Below, piece after piece: positions 1 to 11,437 of a stretch of DNA of 64,000 nucleotides. This stretch comes from Gibbula magus (taxonomy: Eukaryota > Mollusca > Gastropoda > Trochida > Trochidae), in NCBI GenBank assembly GCA_936450465.1, contig OW388298.1:6680035-6744034 (forward strand). Reading direction: 5' to 3'. The notes under the pieces are model-generated. The model saw nothing but the letters and a program-made list of their open reading frames with translations. It had not been told where the DNA came from and made no database searches. Position numbers and translations under genes: made by a program. How positions within the stretch are numbered: position 1 is the first letter of the stretch; each line of letters opens with the position of its first letter.

Positions 1-1179
1 ACGTGACAAAACATCCTTGTAAAACTTTTCCATAGTTTAACAGATACGTTTAAAAACAAGATATTTACGTTCAATTTGTTTTACGCAATTCATTTTATAT
101 CATGTACATAAAATATCAGAATCAAATACCCGAACTAGATGCTGGTTTGTCCTAAACGCTGTTCGCTTTTTTTTTCGTAGCGCCCTTAACTCATTTCTAA
201 CTCAAGTCCCCTGTATATGTCAGAAGTTACTCTTCTAGAAAATGTGTCACCTACATAAGACATATGTTACATTTCTTATATTTCTAAATGAATTGTCTTT
301 CAACAAACGCAAATTCAGCATAATATATTAAAAATGTTAACTGAAACTGAACGGGTTTTTAAGCAAATGACACAATAGCCAATATTAAACTAACTCGCAC
401 CAACTGTAATGAATATTAACGAGACTTTTAATATTGTCTAATTAGTTCGTTTATTCTTTATCGTGACTTTGCAATTGTTGTTTTGATTAATTGGTTTTCA
501 AACCTAGCAGACTATTAATTAGGTATATTGGTTACAAATGTGAGATTACAACAAGACATTTGATTGGCTGTAGCTAACTGCAATAGTCCAATGGAGTCGT
601 TCAAATACCCCGGGAGAAATAGCATGAGCGGGATTCACTGCGCGCGTGCACGAATATAGAATATGCACGATCCAATGCACGTACCTATCACGTGCGCTGA
701 GACTCTCGTCTTACTGTCAATAGACATTTGAAAAAAAATACAAAATATTGTTCAGATGACCCCGACGTGGAATGATGTTCATGCCATAAATGCGTTTATT
801 AAAAAAACTGATACGAAAATAAATGGATATTACGAGCGCGTGAATTCTCCTTAAATGTACATTTGAAGAACATGTGTTGCAGTTACGTTCGGCTGAATGC
901 GCTTTAAAGTGTTACATGGAACAGGTGAATGCATTGCATTATATATGAGAGCGCAGAATAGCATCGATATCGAGCTGATACCGTGCACTTTACACATTCT
1001 TCTGTAAAGTACGTGTGCACTGTTACACAGATTGGCTAGAAATTAATCTGCACAGTGCTGAGGTCGCCTACCTCATACAGAACTTACTTAATATACTAAC
1101 CCTATAAATAACAATTCAAAGATGTATAATTTGTTTAATATGCACCAATAAAATAAATGCGATATGTATTATATATAGA
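1..1179. other. Intergenic, no gene recognised
   Basis: AT-rich sequence with no conserved reading frame. The only structure seen is a small inverted repeat at about 981-1020 (GTGCAC-TTTACA paired with TGTAAAGTACGTGTGCAC) and a CpG-rich patch at 630-720 with several CACGTG-like motifs. Confidence 0.5.
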
Positions 1180-1331
1180 ATACTAAACGATGTTCCGTTT
1201 GATAACATGTTTATGAAACGAGTGAAATATTTTGTATTTAACGAGCGAAAGCGAGTTAAATACCGATGCCATTCACGAGTTTAATAAATATGTTATCAAA
1301 CGGGACCGAGTTTAGTGTTTTATTTATTACT
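1180..1331. mobile_element. Palindromic element HP-A, copy 1
   Basis: An imperfect palindrome of about 150 bp. It opens with ATACTAAACGATGTTCCG and closes with the near reverse complement (GGGACCGAGTTTAGTGTTTT). The arms contain TTTGATAACATGTTTATGAAACGAG and its partner, split here only by sequence drift. The centre holds CGAGCGAAAGCGAG at 1242-1255. Related copies lie at 15970, 45323 and 55689, which supports a small non-autonomous DNA transposon. Target duplications were not resolved. Confidence 0.75.
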
Positions 1332-2566
1332 CAATGGTGTAAATAGCGCCGAATTGCAAGAAAATCGTTTTTAGTGACGCTCACTTGTGAATATATATAT
1401 AGGTGACAAATTGGACCATATACTCTATAGTGAAAATGTACTTTGTATATGCTTGTGGTGCCTACAAACAAAATAAAGTGATTAAAAACAGATATACGTG
1501 AAAACATGACTGTTCTCCTCCACCAAATATACCGACCTGTATATAGCTGTTTTCACAATAACACGACACTTTATATCAATAGCGGGGATCAAACCTTTAT
1601 TTCTTAACCGATTTCGCTCAAATTTGAAATATAAGCTCACCATATCGTATATAAACAATATATGATTGCAAAAATTAAGATTTTGAATTTGAAAATATTG
1701 TCAATATTGTCCTTCTACATCAAGCCTTTCTGTGCATTTTCTCCCCACAGACGTTGCTCAAGCCATGTCTTCCTATGTTACCTCTGTTGAAAAAGATCGA
1801 AATGTCTCGTTTCCCGAAAAGACCAGCTGGCATGGAAAGTTACTCCAATTTTTTACCTTAGATATAATTCTATCCAATCAGAATTCTGTGTTTTCGTTGA
1901 AGCATGACTGACAAGTGTCTTATTATATGAGATAAGTTCCCTCTGCATAGGAGGAGTAGCCCGAATCTTCAACGCCGTTTATACGAGAAAGGTACAGAAC
2001 GCCAAATCAATCTTTAGGTCAAACTTGGGGTTTTGTAGCTCATCAGGTCTGAAAGGACCGATGGGCTTAAGGCATGGCGTTCGGCGTCCGTAAACTTAAA
2101 AAGCCGAATATAAGTAATTTATGGGTCGATTTCAGAAATTTAAAATCGATCAATTGTCAAATATAAATTTGTTAGCCCTCTGACTTTTTTAAAATTGACA
2201 TTTTGAACATTATATAGTGTACATTTTAAATCCTGATGAGCTGCAAAGCCAATGGCTACATATATACACTTTTTAAAATGCGATTTAAAGAATACGTTGT
2301 AAATACATATGGAGATAATAGCTGAAATATTGGGATACATATCTGTAATATAGGCCTACCCAACAACATCTGATTTAACTGTCTAAAACTCGGTATACAG
2401 CGTGCGTCATTATGTAACGTCATCTGGCCGTGATGCGACACCTACTTTTGGTGTGGAGCTGTGACTCTGTCAGCGAGGTACATGAAATGTGCAGGCTTAC
2501 ACCTTTAGATTCGCAGGGTAGGCCTACATAAGGAAGAATTATCGACCGGCAGCCAGTCAATACATT
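1332..2566. other. No gene recognised
   Basis: Short open frames at 2140-2441 show no conserved motif and no splice-compatible partner. No repeat structure was noticed. Confidence 0.4.
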
Positions 2567-2570
2567 GAGG

Positions 2571-2630
<60 letters not shown>

Positions 2631-2950
2631 CGTCTATGTCATACTATGTTTACGACACGAGTGCTTGAATATTAGTATTTCCCGAGCGAGAGCGAGTGAT
2701 ATACCGATATATAGACACGAATATGATATTCTGTTTTTAACCAAATCGTGAAATTAATGAAAATACGCTAAAATCCACTTTCAACCATAAGGTGGCGACC
2801 CACTGTCGCCGCATTTAGAAGTATGCATCGTCATATCATTGTGTTTGACGTCACGTCACCATGACAAGGTGATATATTGCCCTCAGGCATCGTATGTTAA
2901 TTAATCGTATGCAATTGCCCTCCTAGGTTAAACCAAAACTATATCTGTGT
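2567..2950. mobile_element. Palindromic element HP-C, copy 1, with internal TA expansion
   Basis: This matches the element at 15144. It shares a GAGGATA start, the block GTCTATGTCATACTATG, then TTTACGACACGAGTG, the core CGAGCGAGAGCGAG (2683-2696), the stretch GTGAAATTAATGAAAATACG, and a 3' part with GGCATCGTATG and ATTGCCCTC. Compared with the 15-kb copy, the short ATAATATA near the start has grown into a (TA)n tract at 2573-2627, so the microsatellite arose inside the element. The right palindrome arm is degraded here. Confidence 0.7.
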
Positions 2951-3069
2951 AAGAGCTAACAATCTGGTATCAAAGTGACATCTCTTACGAATTCAATAAA
3001 AAAAAAAAAATGGTTTCACCGACCGAACTTACTATTACTATTCAGATTTGAAACCACACCTAAACAAAA

Positions 3070-3330
3070 GGTTCAGGGTTCGAATCCCGCCAGTGACTCG
3101 AGCAGCCGCTTTGTTGGTTGCAGATAACCTTTCAACATACAGTGTATAAAGTTTGAGTTGAATGCTTTACTGAAATCAGTGCAACGGAGTTCCTTCTGAT
3201 GCTCGCAGGTTTCACCGCAAAACTTAACCACACTGGTGTTCCGGGCGTTCTCCCTGCATTGATACTTATCTGTCGTTATACATACTCTTGAAAACGGCGT
3301 TCAACCCCGAATCACCTCACCAAAATCATA
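3070..3330 (+). mobile_element. 5'-truncated tRNA-derived SINE
   Basis: A pol III B-box (GGTTCGAATCC, 3077-3087) is followed by a body with GCAGGTTTCACCGC and a TTCTCCCT block, and ends in a tail like CGGCGTTCAACCCCGAATC. The same body blocks occur in order in the fuller SINE at 19753-20043. No A-box precedes the B-box, so the head is truncated. Confidence 0.7.
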
Positions 3331-4108
3331 TAAGTCTACTCGTTGATAAATAAAAGAGATCATATCTATTTTCTGAGTTTGACTCCTATCTTAATGGAGT
3401 TCGCGCAAGTCTATATAACATTGGGATTTATGAGTTGACGATAAAGAAGACCACTCCAGTCTAGAGACGATGCGCGCGTTATAACGGGGTACCTCTCCTC
3501 CTGTTGGTCAGGCCAATCAGCTGATCTGACCGCGGTTATTTATAGACGCCCTAGATAATGTTACTATACCCTTCTATTACGCGGTGCAAGCTAGCCGCTT
3601 TGTTCCAAAGTGTTTGTTTCCGTGGCGACTCAACTTGATATCTCCCCCTAGTCTTACAATTAACCAACTTCCGCTTGTTACTTCAAATCGAGATGGAATT
3701 AAAGCACAAGCGTTTTGGTCAGAAACTGCGGCATAAACAACGTCAAGGACGCCTGGGCCCTGGTCGCGGATAACGTAACACTCCGACCTAAACAGGGGAA
3801 AGAATGACTAACGCATTGTGCAGCGACTCTCGGGTCTTCGAGGAGAATTCTTACAATGCTGACGCCGTTCTTTTTATGTCATAGTTTATATTAGCATGTA
3901 CTCTCATGTGTCCTTGGGAAATGTCTTAAATTAGGACATATACGAGTATATACGAGAATATATAAAGTATGTGTATCTCACGGACGTGCTATAATAACGT
4001 GGGATAATATGAGATAAGTTCATGTTGCGGTGACAAGGGGACCATAAATACCCTAAGCTTTTACTTTTAAAAGTTTTGAAACAATACACCGGAAGAATTG
4101 TCATCTAG
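3331..4108. other. No gene recognised
   Basis: No conserved frame, long repeat or RNA gene was seen. A short run of TATACGAG-like repeats occurs near 3940-3965. Confidence 0.4.
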
Positions 4109-4270
4109 TATTAATCTTATTGTTAACTATTATTTCTCATATTGTCAACTAGTATTTATCATATTGTCTACTAATCAACTATAGTATTTATCATATTGTC
4201 TACTAGTCAACTAGTATTTATCATATTGTCAACTAGTATTTATCATATTGTTATCTAGGTATTTATTACA
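4109..4270. repeat. Degenerate AT-rich minisatellite
   Basis: Repeated blocks of TCAACTAGTATTTATCATATTG with variable spacing (about 24-34 bp) occur five or more times. It is interspersed with TCTACTA variants. No coding potential. Confidence 0.75.
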
Positions 4271-4381
4271 TTAACAGCAATGATTTAAGTAAACCTATAG
4301 TGACTTGTCAATAACGTGTTATATTCTGTTGATAGTGAATGCCCTAAATGCGGATTCTTTACCAACGTTATAGCAACTCTA

Positions 4382-4463
4382 TGCGATTATTGATATATAT
4401 GACTTTTAGTTATGTGATTGTTGATATATGACTTTTAGTTATGTGATTGTTGATATATGACTT
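4382..4463. repeat. 31-bp tandem repeat
   Basis: About 2.6 copies of a unit containing GATATATGACTTTTAG followed by TTATGTGATTGTT. Confidence 0.75.
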
Positions 4464-4504
4464 CTAAACTTTATTTCTTTCACATTCGTTAATGCGTATG
4501 GTTG

Positions 4505-4863
4505 TTAAAGGGGCTGTAGCACGTTTTTTGCAAATTTTATTTTTTCAAATTTCTCATTTATAATGATAGTTTATGTCATTTATGTTTACTTTAGAGAGTT
4601 AACTATCTTATTACACAAACCAATTATCTATATAATAACGGTGTTGCGCGTAAAGCAACAATTGCATGGCGGCCATTTTATTGTGAACACATTTTATTAT
4701 TTTGAATGACAAAAAACGATTCCCATGGCTTTACGGAATCATGTACATTCATTTTTAACTTGATTTTCCGAAGAGAGAAGGGTGTTTTACTATTGGTGAC
4801 ATTATTTTCCAAATACATTTCATCGACTTATTACAGCGAAAAAACGTGCTACTGCCCCTTTAA
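4505..4863. mobile_element. TTAA-flanked non-autonomous DNA transposon (family T1), copy 1
   Basis: TTAA lies at 4505-4508 and 4860-4863. The 351-bp element between them has terminal inverted repeats AGGGGCTGTAGCACG / CGTGCTACTGCCCCT, each followed inward by a T/A run. A second, inverted copy lies at 40622-40985 and aligns along its whole length. TTAA duplications are known for piggyBac and Kolobok superfamilies; the AGG termini fit Kolobok better, but that is inference. The centre contains GCATGGCGGCCATTTT, close to a YY1-type site. Confidence 0.85.
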
Positions 4864-5175
4864 AGACTCTTATTAAAACAATGGAACTATTCTGATGTAC
4901 ACATCTGAAAAATAAAGGATACTAAACGATCTTCCATGACCATGACAAAGTGATTTTGGGCGCTAGAGTAGGCCTATCGTATGAACAATATAAACCTCGA
5001 TACGCTTATTATTATTTTAACACGTGCACTAGTGAACGTATCATTTCAAGTGCAAGTCGGTGTTACAGATCTGACACAAACGAAAAACAAAACAATTTCA
5101 GTCTGTCACCCGTGGTTACTCAATGGAATTTCCGACCCTCAATGTTCGATCAAAATCCCCTAGCTGGAAAAGGGT
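4864..5175. other. No gene recognised; HP-A/HP-C-like scrap
   Basis: The segment at 4916-4960 begins GGATACTAAACGATCTTCC, like the HP-A start, and then resembles the CATGACAAAGTGAT part of HP-C. This looks like a rearranged fragment. The overlapping short open frames here have no recognisable content. Confidence 0.4.
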
Positions 5176-5324
5176 AAACTCATATAGTCTAACACTTAGA
5201 CAGTAAAAAAAAATTAATTAATTTTTAAATTGAAAAGGAGCCTTTTTTCTTACAGTCTCCTTTTCAATATTTAATAAAATGATGATATTTTTGTCATAGT
5301 CTAAGTGTAAGACTAAAACTCATA
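5176..5324. mobile_element. MITE family M, copy 1, with 9-bp target duplication
   Basis: The element spans 5185-5315 (131 bp) with terminal inverted repeats TAGTCTAACACTTAGAC and TAGTCTTACACTTAGAC (read inward from each end). It is flanked by the perfect 9-bp direct repeat AAACTCATA (5176-5184 and 5316-5324). The inside is a second palindrome built on TTGAAAAGGAG/CTCCTTTTCAA. Copies at 6919 and 32300 share the termini. Nine-bp duplications are typical of Mutator-like transposons, so a MULE-mobilised MITE is the likeliest class. Confidence 0.9.
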
Positions 5325-6204
5325 CTGTATCCCTGCTTCTTAACTAATGAAAACTCTTTCATCGGTCATGTCGACTGACTGACTTCAAACATGGAGACGT
5401 TTGTCTCTTAAGGATTGTTGTCTCTTATTTGGTCGTCTTTATTTATCAGCATGTTTATGGTCAATTGTTTTCACAAAATCAAAAAGCATATTTCGAGGAA
5501 AACACATTAAACGTTTATCTTACGTTTATTGTTATCATTAAGATAATTGTATTATGTCATTGGCAAATGTCACATTTACATCGGCGTCGCTGAATGTACA
5601 ACTAGATTCAATTACAACACTCCATTTCTGCACTCGGATTCAGGCGATGTGGAACCGAGGTTAGGATCGGAGATCTGAAGGGAGTAACCTCTTTCATCAT
5701 CAGTTAAAATTTAGTTGAACAAATTAATTGTATTATTTTGTTAATTACTCGCTCACAATAATCAAGAAATAAAGTCAAACTAGTAATTATAAATAAACTA
5801 ACATTTCCACAAGTCAGGCACCATTGTGATGCCAATTCTAACATGTTGGCGCCGATTTTCAGATCATACAGCCAATGATTTTACGAACGTTTCCAGACGC
5901 TGTTTTTAACTGAATATCGACAGTCCCTTGGGGGCAAGTGTCCACACGGTGGTTGAAACATAATGGGACGTTACTTTGATCTTAAAAAAATATTTTTGCT
6001 ATTTCATTCTAAACCAGGTACCCAGTTTTACCGCTGTGACCGTAACGTAACATGATGACAAAGAGGCCGATTCATCCTGCTCTATCAATATATTTCTATC
6101 CACAAGACTACTCCTATCAGCTAACTGTCTTCCTCGTTTCGTTATGAAAAGCTACCCATTGAAATCATTTAAAGGGACATAATCATGTTGGTGAGGTCAC
6201 ATAT
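5325..6204. other. No gene recognised
   Basis: No conserved frame or clear repeat was seen. A TTAA followed by AGGGACATAATCATG at about 6169 resembles the start of a TTAA-type element, but no matching far end was found. Confidence 0.4.
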
Positions 6205-6602
6205 ATGTCCAATGTTATAAACAGAGATTATTACCCGGGGAAGTGTGTCACATGACTTTTACGAAACGAGTGTGAATTTTTGTATTTCCCGAGCGAGAGT
6301 GAGGGTTATACATGAATTTGCACGAGTTTCGTAAAAGTCATATGACACACTTTCGAGTGTAATAATTTCTTTATTACCCATTTTATTCCATTTGATTCGC
6401 GTAAAAATAACCAGGAAACGGCCCACTTCTCTTGCGACGGCAAGCTACAGTGACATCACGAACACTCGTTTTATGACGTCACAGACAACGAAATACGGGA
6501 AACCGCGATAAAACAATCGTTGCTAGGCAAACGTGATATGTGCACATGTGCTCATATCAATAATATTAACTCGGTTATTTTTCAAACATATGGGTAATAA
6601 TG
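6205..6602. mobile_element. Palindromic element HP-B, copy 1
   Basis: The element runs from ATTATTACCCGGGGAAGTG to a terminal CATATGGGTAATAAT, giving an ATTATTACCC inverted terminus. Its 5' third is a strong palindrome: TGACTTTTACGAAACGAG pairs with CACGAGTTTCGTAAAAGTCA around the core CGAGCGAGAGTGAG (6290-6303). The rest (TTTGATTCGCGTAAAAATAA, GGCAAGCTACAGTGAC, ATGACGTCACAGAC, GTGATATGTGCACATGTGC) matches the copy at 15455-15786 block by block. Confidence 0.8.
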
Positions 6603-6918
6603 TGTGTTATTTAATTGTGAATTATCAACTTTAACCGAAAATAACCAGATTATAGATCAATCAGTTCAGTATAACGAAAATACAGCCATTCAAAGTCGTG
6701 GTCATGACCGAAAACCGGACAGTGAACCTCGGCATTAAGCCAAACGTAATCGACTCTCTCAGATCAACCATTCTGGTTCCCGGAGCCTGTTGCGCAACGT
6801 AACTGGCGACTGGGAACTGCGCTTGTTGCTACTGAACCTCATTGGTGGTGGCCAACTGAGCACTGGCATGATCGTGTGCTAATCCAAGAATCTACACGCT
6901 GTTCCATTGGAGTTGGCA
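6603..6918. other. No gene recognised
   Basis: A piece at 6696-6750 (TGACCGAAAACCGGACAGTG followed by AAGCCAAACGTAAT) resembles 14200-14265, so both may belong to one decayed dispersed repeat. Confidence 0.4.
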
Positions 6919-7104
6919 TTGTCTAACACTTAGACTCTGAAGGAGCCAGATTCCATTTTACACGGATTAAGATGGAGAATGCATTCGGAGCAATGGATTC
7001 GTTAAAAATAACCAACTCGCTCAAATCGTTAATTATTTTTAACGAATCCACTGCTCCAAATGCCTTCTCGATTACATAATAACTTTGGTCAGAGTGTAAG
7101 ACTA
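6919..7104. mobile_element. MITE family M, copy 2
   Basis: Terminal repeats are GTCTAACACTTAGACTCTG and CAGAGTGTAAGACTA. Flanks GAGTTGGCA and GAGACGACA match at 6 of 9 positions, compatible with an eroded 9-bp duplication. The inside differs from copy 1: it is a palindrome of AATGGATTCGTTAAAAATAA paired with TTATTTTTAACGAATCCA. Confidence 0.8.
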
Positions 7105-7603
7105 GAGACGACAGAATGATAATGAAAGTAGCTAGTGTCTAAAAACGGTGACACCTGGGGTGCGTTCAGGCTATTAAAGCGGTATCCGACCCTAACTTCT
7201 AACTGAACGGCCACATAATGATTTCATCCAAAGACTCGTCAAAGCCCTAAGTTTATGACCAATCAAATTACTGAATTATGTCATATATCCCGTTTTCTTG
7301 CCATTTCATATTTCACAAGTTGATTCCTTTCCCATCAAAACGGATTTTAGCAATACTACAATCTAACAAGAGATAAACTTGACGTTGGGGCAGAGTTTCA
7401 ACTCAACTTTATACTGTTTGCCATGGCTCTGCATTCTCGCTCCACAGAGGCTACTCAAGTCGTTTCTCAAATGGGTCATGTTTTTTCGCTCAGCCCATTA
7501 AGGCATATATTCCTGTACATGGTCAAAGTTCGGGAAACTAGGGGCAGGTAACTCCGGACAGACTGCAGCCGTTCGTCGAAAATGTCTTCGCAGGTATACA
7601 TAC
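7105..7603. other. No gene recognised
   Basis: No conserved frame or repeat structure was seen in this stretch. Confidence 0.4.
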
Positions 7604-7687
7604 ATCCTCGATAATCCAGCGCTTTCGTTCCGATAAATCTACTTGTGTGTAGATTTATCGGAACGAAAGCGCTGGATTATCGAGGAT
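7604..7687. repeat. Perfect 39-bp inverted repeat (hairpin)
   Basis: Left arm 7604-7642 and right arm 7649-7687 are exact reverse complements by eye, with a 6-nt loop (TTGTGT). Arms begin ATCCTCGATAATCCAGCG. The pairing continues imperfectly outward through GTATACATAC and GTAGGTATAC. Such fidelity suggests a recent fold-back insertion or selection on an RNA hairpin; the length and perfection are more than a usual pre-miRNA. Confidence 0.95.
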
Positions 7688-7949
7688 GGTAGGTATACAT
7701 TAACGTATGTAAGTATAATAACCTGTATTTGGCAAACATGTCGTGACTGTGTCCCAGTTCACCCATTTGTGAATTGGTATGCGTAGGACCAACATGCTAC
7801 ATTAACCTTACTGCGCCTATAGTGGAGTCAAGAGTGCACGTACTACTCTCCAGAGAGTTGAGATGAGATGAGATGAACGATGTAAACAGTGATCCAATGA
7901 TCGAGTATTTTAGCATAAAAGCTGGATATTCTGAAATGTTTATACCCAC

Positions 7950-8430
7950 GCCTTACAGCGTAAGCTGGGGTATACAGCATTCATTCTGTGCGTCTGTCCG
8001 TCCTTCCGTCCGTCACAAAAGTTTGTGCAGAAAATATCTCTCAAACTGTACATGCCAGCTTCTCCAAATTTTGACCCAAAGGTTTGACCCATTTCTGAAA
8101 TTTATTTTTTTGCGATTTCCATGGAAACAGTGACAGGAAACAGAAAGACAGTGACTCTGTAAAGACGTCATTTTGTGCTGAGTATATCTCCCAAACTAAA
8201 CTTGCTAGCTTCACCAAACTTGCTGCACACGTTAGCCATTACCTCTAGTTTTGCCTTTTGAGACGTTTTCCATTGAAAACATGACTTAACAGTTATCTCT
8301 GGAACTGTACATTCCATATTCATTCAACTTTCAACAGAGGTTAAGTCATTCTCATAGATGTGCCTTCTTTCTTATTTTCAATTATGTCAAACTATATTTG
8401 GAAGCGGGGGTATGTGAGCTGTACTCGCTT
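7950..8430. repeat. Probable dispersed repeat with TCCGTCCGTC block
   Basis: The stretch contains GTCTGTCCGTCCTTCCGTCC followed by paired phrases (AATATCTCTCAAACTGTACATGCCAGCTTC and TATATCTCCCAAACTAAACTTGCTAGCTTC, split by drift), so a unit of about 145 bp seems partly duplicated. This phrase style is common in invertebrate transposon non-coding parts, but no ends were found. The open frame at 7873-8133 lies inside it and is not considered real. Confidence 0.45.
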
Positions 8431-9345
8431 CTACACTAGTTATATCGGGCATGGCTCTATCGTACATTTGTCATACCGTTCGAAACTGCTTGCGAACGTT
8501 TCGTGAAACCAGAGCTAGAAGTGTAAAACATATTTGGCTAAAACACTACGTTCATAACGGGTCGACACGCTTCTGTCACAATATGACTGTTTCGATTACC
8601 ATGATAACAAAACAATTGGTGCTCTTGAAATCAGCATGTTGACAATTCACAACATGATATGGGTTAAACGCATCTGGCTATTCCAAAAGCTGAAACAACA
8701 CTGCTAGGATGTAGGGCTATAAGAAACGTGTGACAAGTCGCGTAGTCTTTTCTGGCATATATAATACGTAATCTTTGTGTATCTCAGAGACATGACACAG
8801 TTTCCGACCAATCGGTTGTCGCCGTTCTGTCGCAGGGAAACATCTGTCCAATCATATGGCTGATATCGTACACACCCACTCTTACCGCGACCTTGACATT
8901 GATGTCCTTTTTTGTTTACAAACATTGAACATCGTGTGGGAGCCTCGTTATGACCAGCTAGGGCTGCAGGACCACATGGCGCCGCTAGGTTAGTCAGAAT
9001 ATATATAATACGACAATGAATAGTCCTACCTCATGATTCATTGCTTGGACGAGAGCGAGGACTGTCACGATCTGCATGCAGGGAGACAGGTGGTCGCTTT
9101 CACGTGATACTGCTAGAAATATGCACGTGCGAACAATTATTTGTCAATTCTGAATGCTGCATGTATTATATCAAATAAATGACAAGATTTGATATATAGG
9201 TATACCTTTTGCTCATGAAAATAGGAATGTCGTTCGAAAGTTGCACAACTTCACTAATGCATGGGTTTAACTCTCAGAGTGATTCGTCCTTACATCGGCT
9301 ACACGTGTATATATAGGCAGCATTGTTTAAACTACCGTATTTCCC
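8431..9345. other. No gene recognised
   Basis: Short open frames at 8451-8642 (+) and 8704-8925 (-) show no family resemblance or splice context. Confidence 0.4.
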
Positions 9346-9485
9346 CTAATAAGCGCCGGGTCTCCAATTAGCGCCGGGTCTCCAATAAGCGCCGGGTCTC
9401 CAATAAGCGCCGTTCCTCATATTAGCGCCGGGTGGTCAAGAGTAATTGAGAAAATAAGCGCCGGGCCTCCAATAAGCGCCGGATC
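9346..9485. repeat. CG-rich minisatellite, AATAAGCGCCGGGTCTCC units
   Basis: About seven units of 18-20 bp carrying AAGCGCCGGG, preceded by CCGTATTTCCCCTAATAAGC. Similar AAGCGCC phrases are found at ends of DNA transposons in several invertebrates, so this may be a transposon terminus; that is inference. Confidence 0.8.
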
Positions 9486-9764
9486 TAAACCATTAGATGA
9501 ATGCTTCCTTAGTTTACTTCAATTTTCTTGTAAACAAATAAGCGGAAATTAATTAAGCAACACCCATTTTTATTTTAATAAAAAAAGTCGACAACGAACC
9601 AAAGCATGCGTGCATGATCACAAGTAACGCAGACCAATCATGTATCAGTGTTGAAACGAAAATTCACTCAATTAAGGGTTTACTGTCTTTGTATATAATA
9701 GCTTTTAAATCCGTTATAATGGAAAATAAAAGTCGGTATTAGTTGCTGTAATGTGTTTAGTGTA
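9486..9764. other. No gene recognised
   Basis: AT-rich spacer between two tandem arrays; nothing recognised. Confidence 0.4.
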
Positions 9765-10358
9765 CCTTTTTCAATAAAAAGTTATGATTCTGTACTAACG
9801 GACCTTTTAACAAAAGTCACTTTTTCAATAAAAAGTTATGATTCTATACTAACGGACTTTTTAACAAAAGTCACTTGTTCAATAAAAAGTTATCATTCTG
9901 TACTAACGGACCTTTTTAACAAAAGTCACTTTTTCAATTTCAAGTTATGATTCTGTACTAACGGACCTTTTAACAAAAGTCACTTTTTTAATAAAAAGTT
10001 ATCATTCTGTACTAACGGACCTTTTGACAAAAGCCACTTTTTCAATAAAAAGTTATCATTCTGTACTAACGGACCTTTTAACAAAAGTCACTTTTTCAAT
10101 AAAAAGGTTATGATTCTATACTAACGGACCTTTTAACAAAAGTCACTTTTTCAAGAGAAGTTATCATTCTATACTAACGGACCTTTTAACAAAAGTCACT
10201 TTTTCAATAAAAAGTTATGATTCTATACTAACGGACCTTTTAACAAAAGTCACTTTTTCAAGAGAAGTTATCATTCTATACAAACGGACCTTTTAACAAA
10301 AGTCACTTTTTCAAGAGAAGTTATCATTCTATACAAACGGACCTTTTAACAAAAGTCA
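9765..10358. repeat. 54-bp minisatellite, about 11 copies
   Basis: Unit: CCTTTTTCAATAAAAAGTTA, then TGATTCTGTACTAACGGA, then CCTTTTAACAAAAGTCAC. The first two intervals measured are exactly 54 bp, the third 55 bp; later units with TTTTTCAAGAGAAG are a few bases shorter. Because 54 is divisible by three, a spurious repetitive open frame appears at 9753-9950. Confidence 0.95.
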
Positions 10359-10857
10359 GTCGTTAAGCAGTACGAATCTTCAAGCTCACAAAATCATGAA
10401 ACTGTCAGTTTAAAGAAAATTGGTTTAATGACACACGGTCACCATTTACGTATTGGCTTATCTGAAGCGAGAAGAAGTGTTCAATTAACAGATTGAAGTC
10501 AAATAATCTCAAATTTATTCAAAGATCCTATGGTTGTAGGCTTTTTCTCAGTTATTATTAATAAAGGAACTGAGAGTTTATAATCTGGCTAGCTTCTTAT
10601 TATGCATGATAACAGATGTTTTGGTGTATGAATGTCAACTTGGTATCAAAAATGTTGTTCACAATAAATCAATTCCAAAGTTTGTAGTTTCTCACCTAGG
10701 ACAAAAGCCATTCAGGTAAAAATTCAGTACTATCACATTTTCCGTAATATTTTTAATAAATTTTTCATATGGTAGAATTATATTTCAATGAATGAGTAAA
10801 TAAATAAGCAATTGTTTAAAAAAATAAAATAAAATCACCCAATTTATCCTAACATTC
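10359..10857. other. No gene recognised
   Basis: Spacer between arrays, AT-rich, without a supported feature. Confidence 0.4.
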
Positions 10858-11437
10858 CCTAAAACCTATGTTCGTCTTCTTCTCCAGTTCCAAAAGGTCA
10901 AGACAGCTGAAAAGTTGTGTACCGACTCCTTGGCCAATGGGGATTCTAAATTGTAGATTTCGTGACCCCATGACCCCAAATGGGGTCACCGGGGTCACAT
11001 CCTTAAAAACCTATTTTCATCTTCTTCTTCAGTTCCAAAAGGTCTAGAAAGCTGAAAAGTTCTGTGCAGACCCCTTGGCCAATGGGGATTCTAAATTGTA
11101 GATTTCGTGACCCCGTGACACCAAATGGGGTCAAAGGGGTCACATCCTTAAAAACCTATTTTCATCTTCTTTTCCAGTTCCAAAAGGTCTAGAGAGCTGA
11201 AAAGTTGTGTGCAGACTCCTTGGCCAATGGGGATTCTAAATTGTAGATTTCGTGACCCCGTGACACCAAATGGGGTCAAAGGGGTCACATCCTTAAAAAC
11301 CTATTTTCATCTTCTTTTCCAGTTCCAAAAGGTCAAGAGAGCTGAAAAGTTGTGTGCAGACTCCTTGGCCAATGGGGATTCTAAATTGTAGATTTCGTGA
11401 CCCCGTGACCCCAAATGGGGTCACAGTGGTCATGATC
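10858..11437. repeat. 145-bp tandem repeat, four copies
   Basis: The phrase TTCCAAAAGGTC recurs at 10888, 11033, 11178 and 11323, i.e. at exact 145-bp steps. Each unit also holds CCTTGGCCAATGGGGATTC, GTAGATTTCGTGACCCC and CCAAATGGGGTCA. Units differ by a few substitutions. The open frame 11209-11391 is a by-product. Confidence 0.95.
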
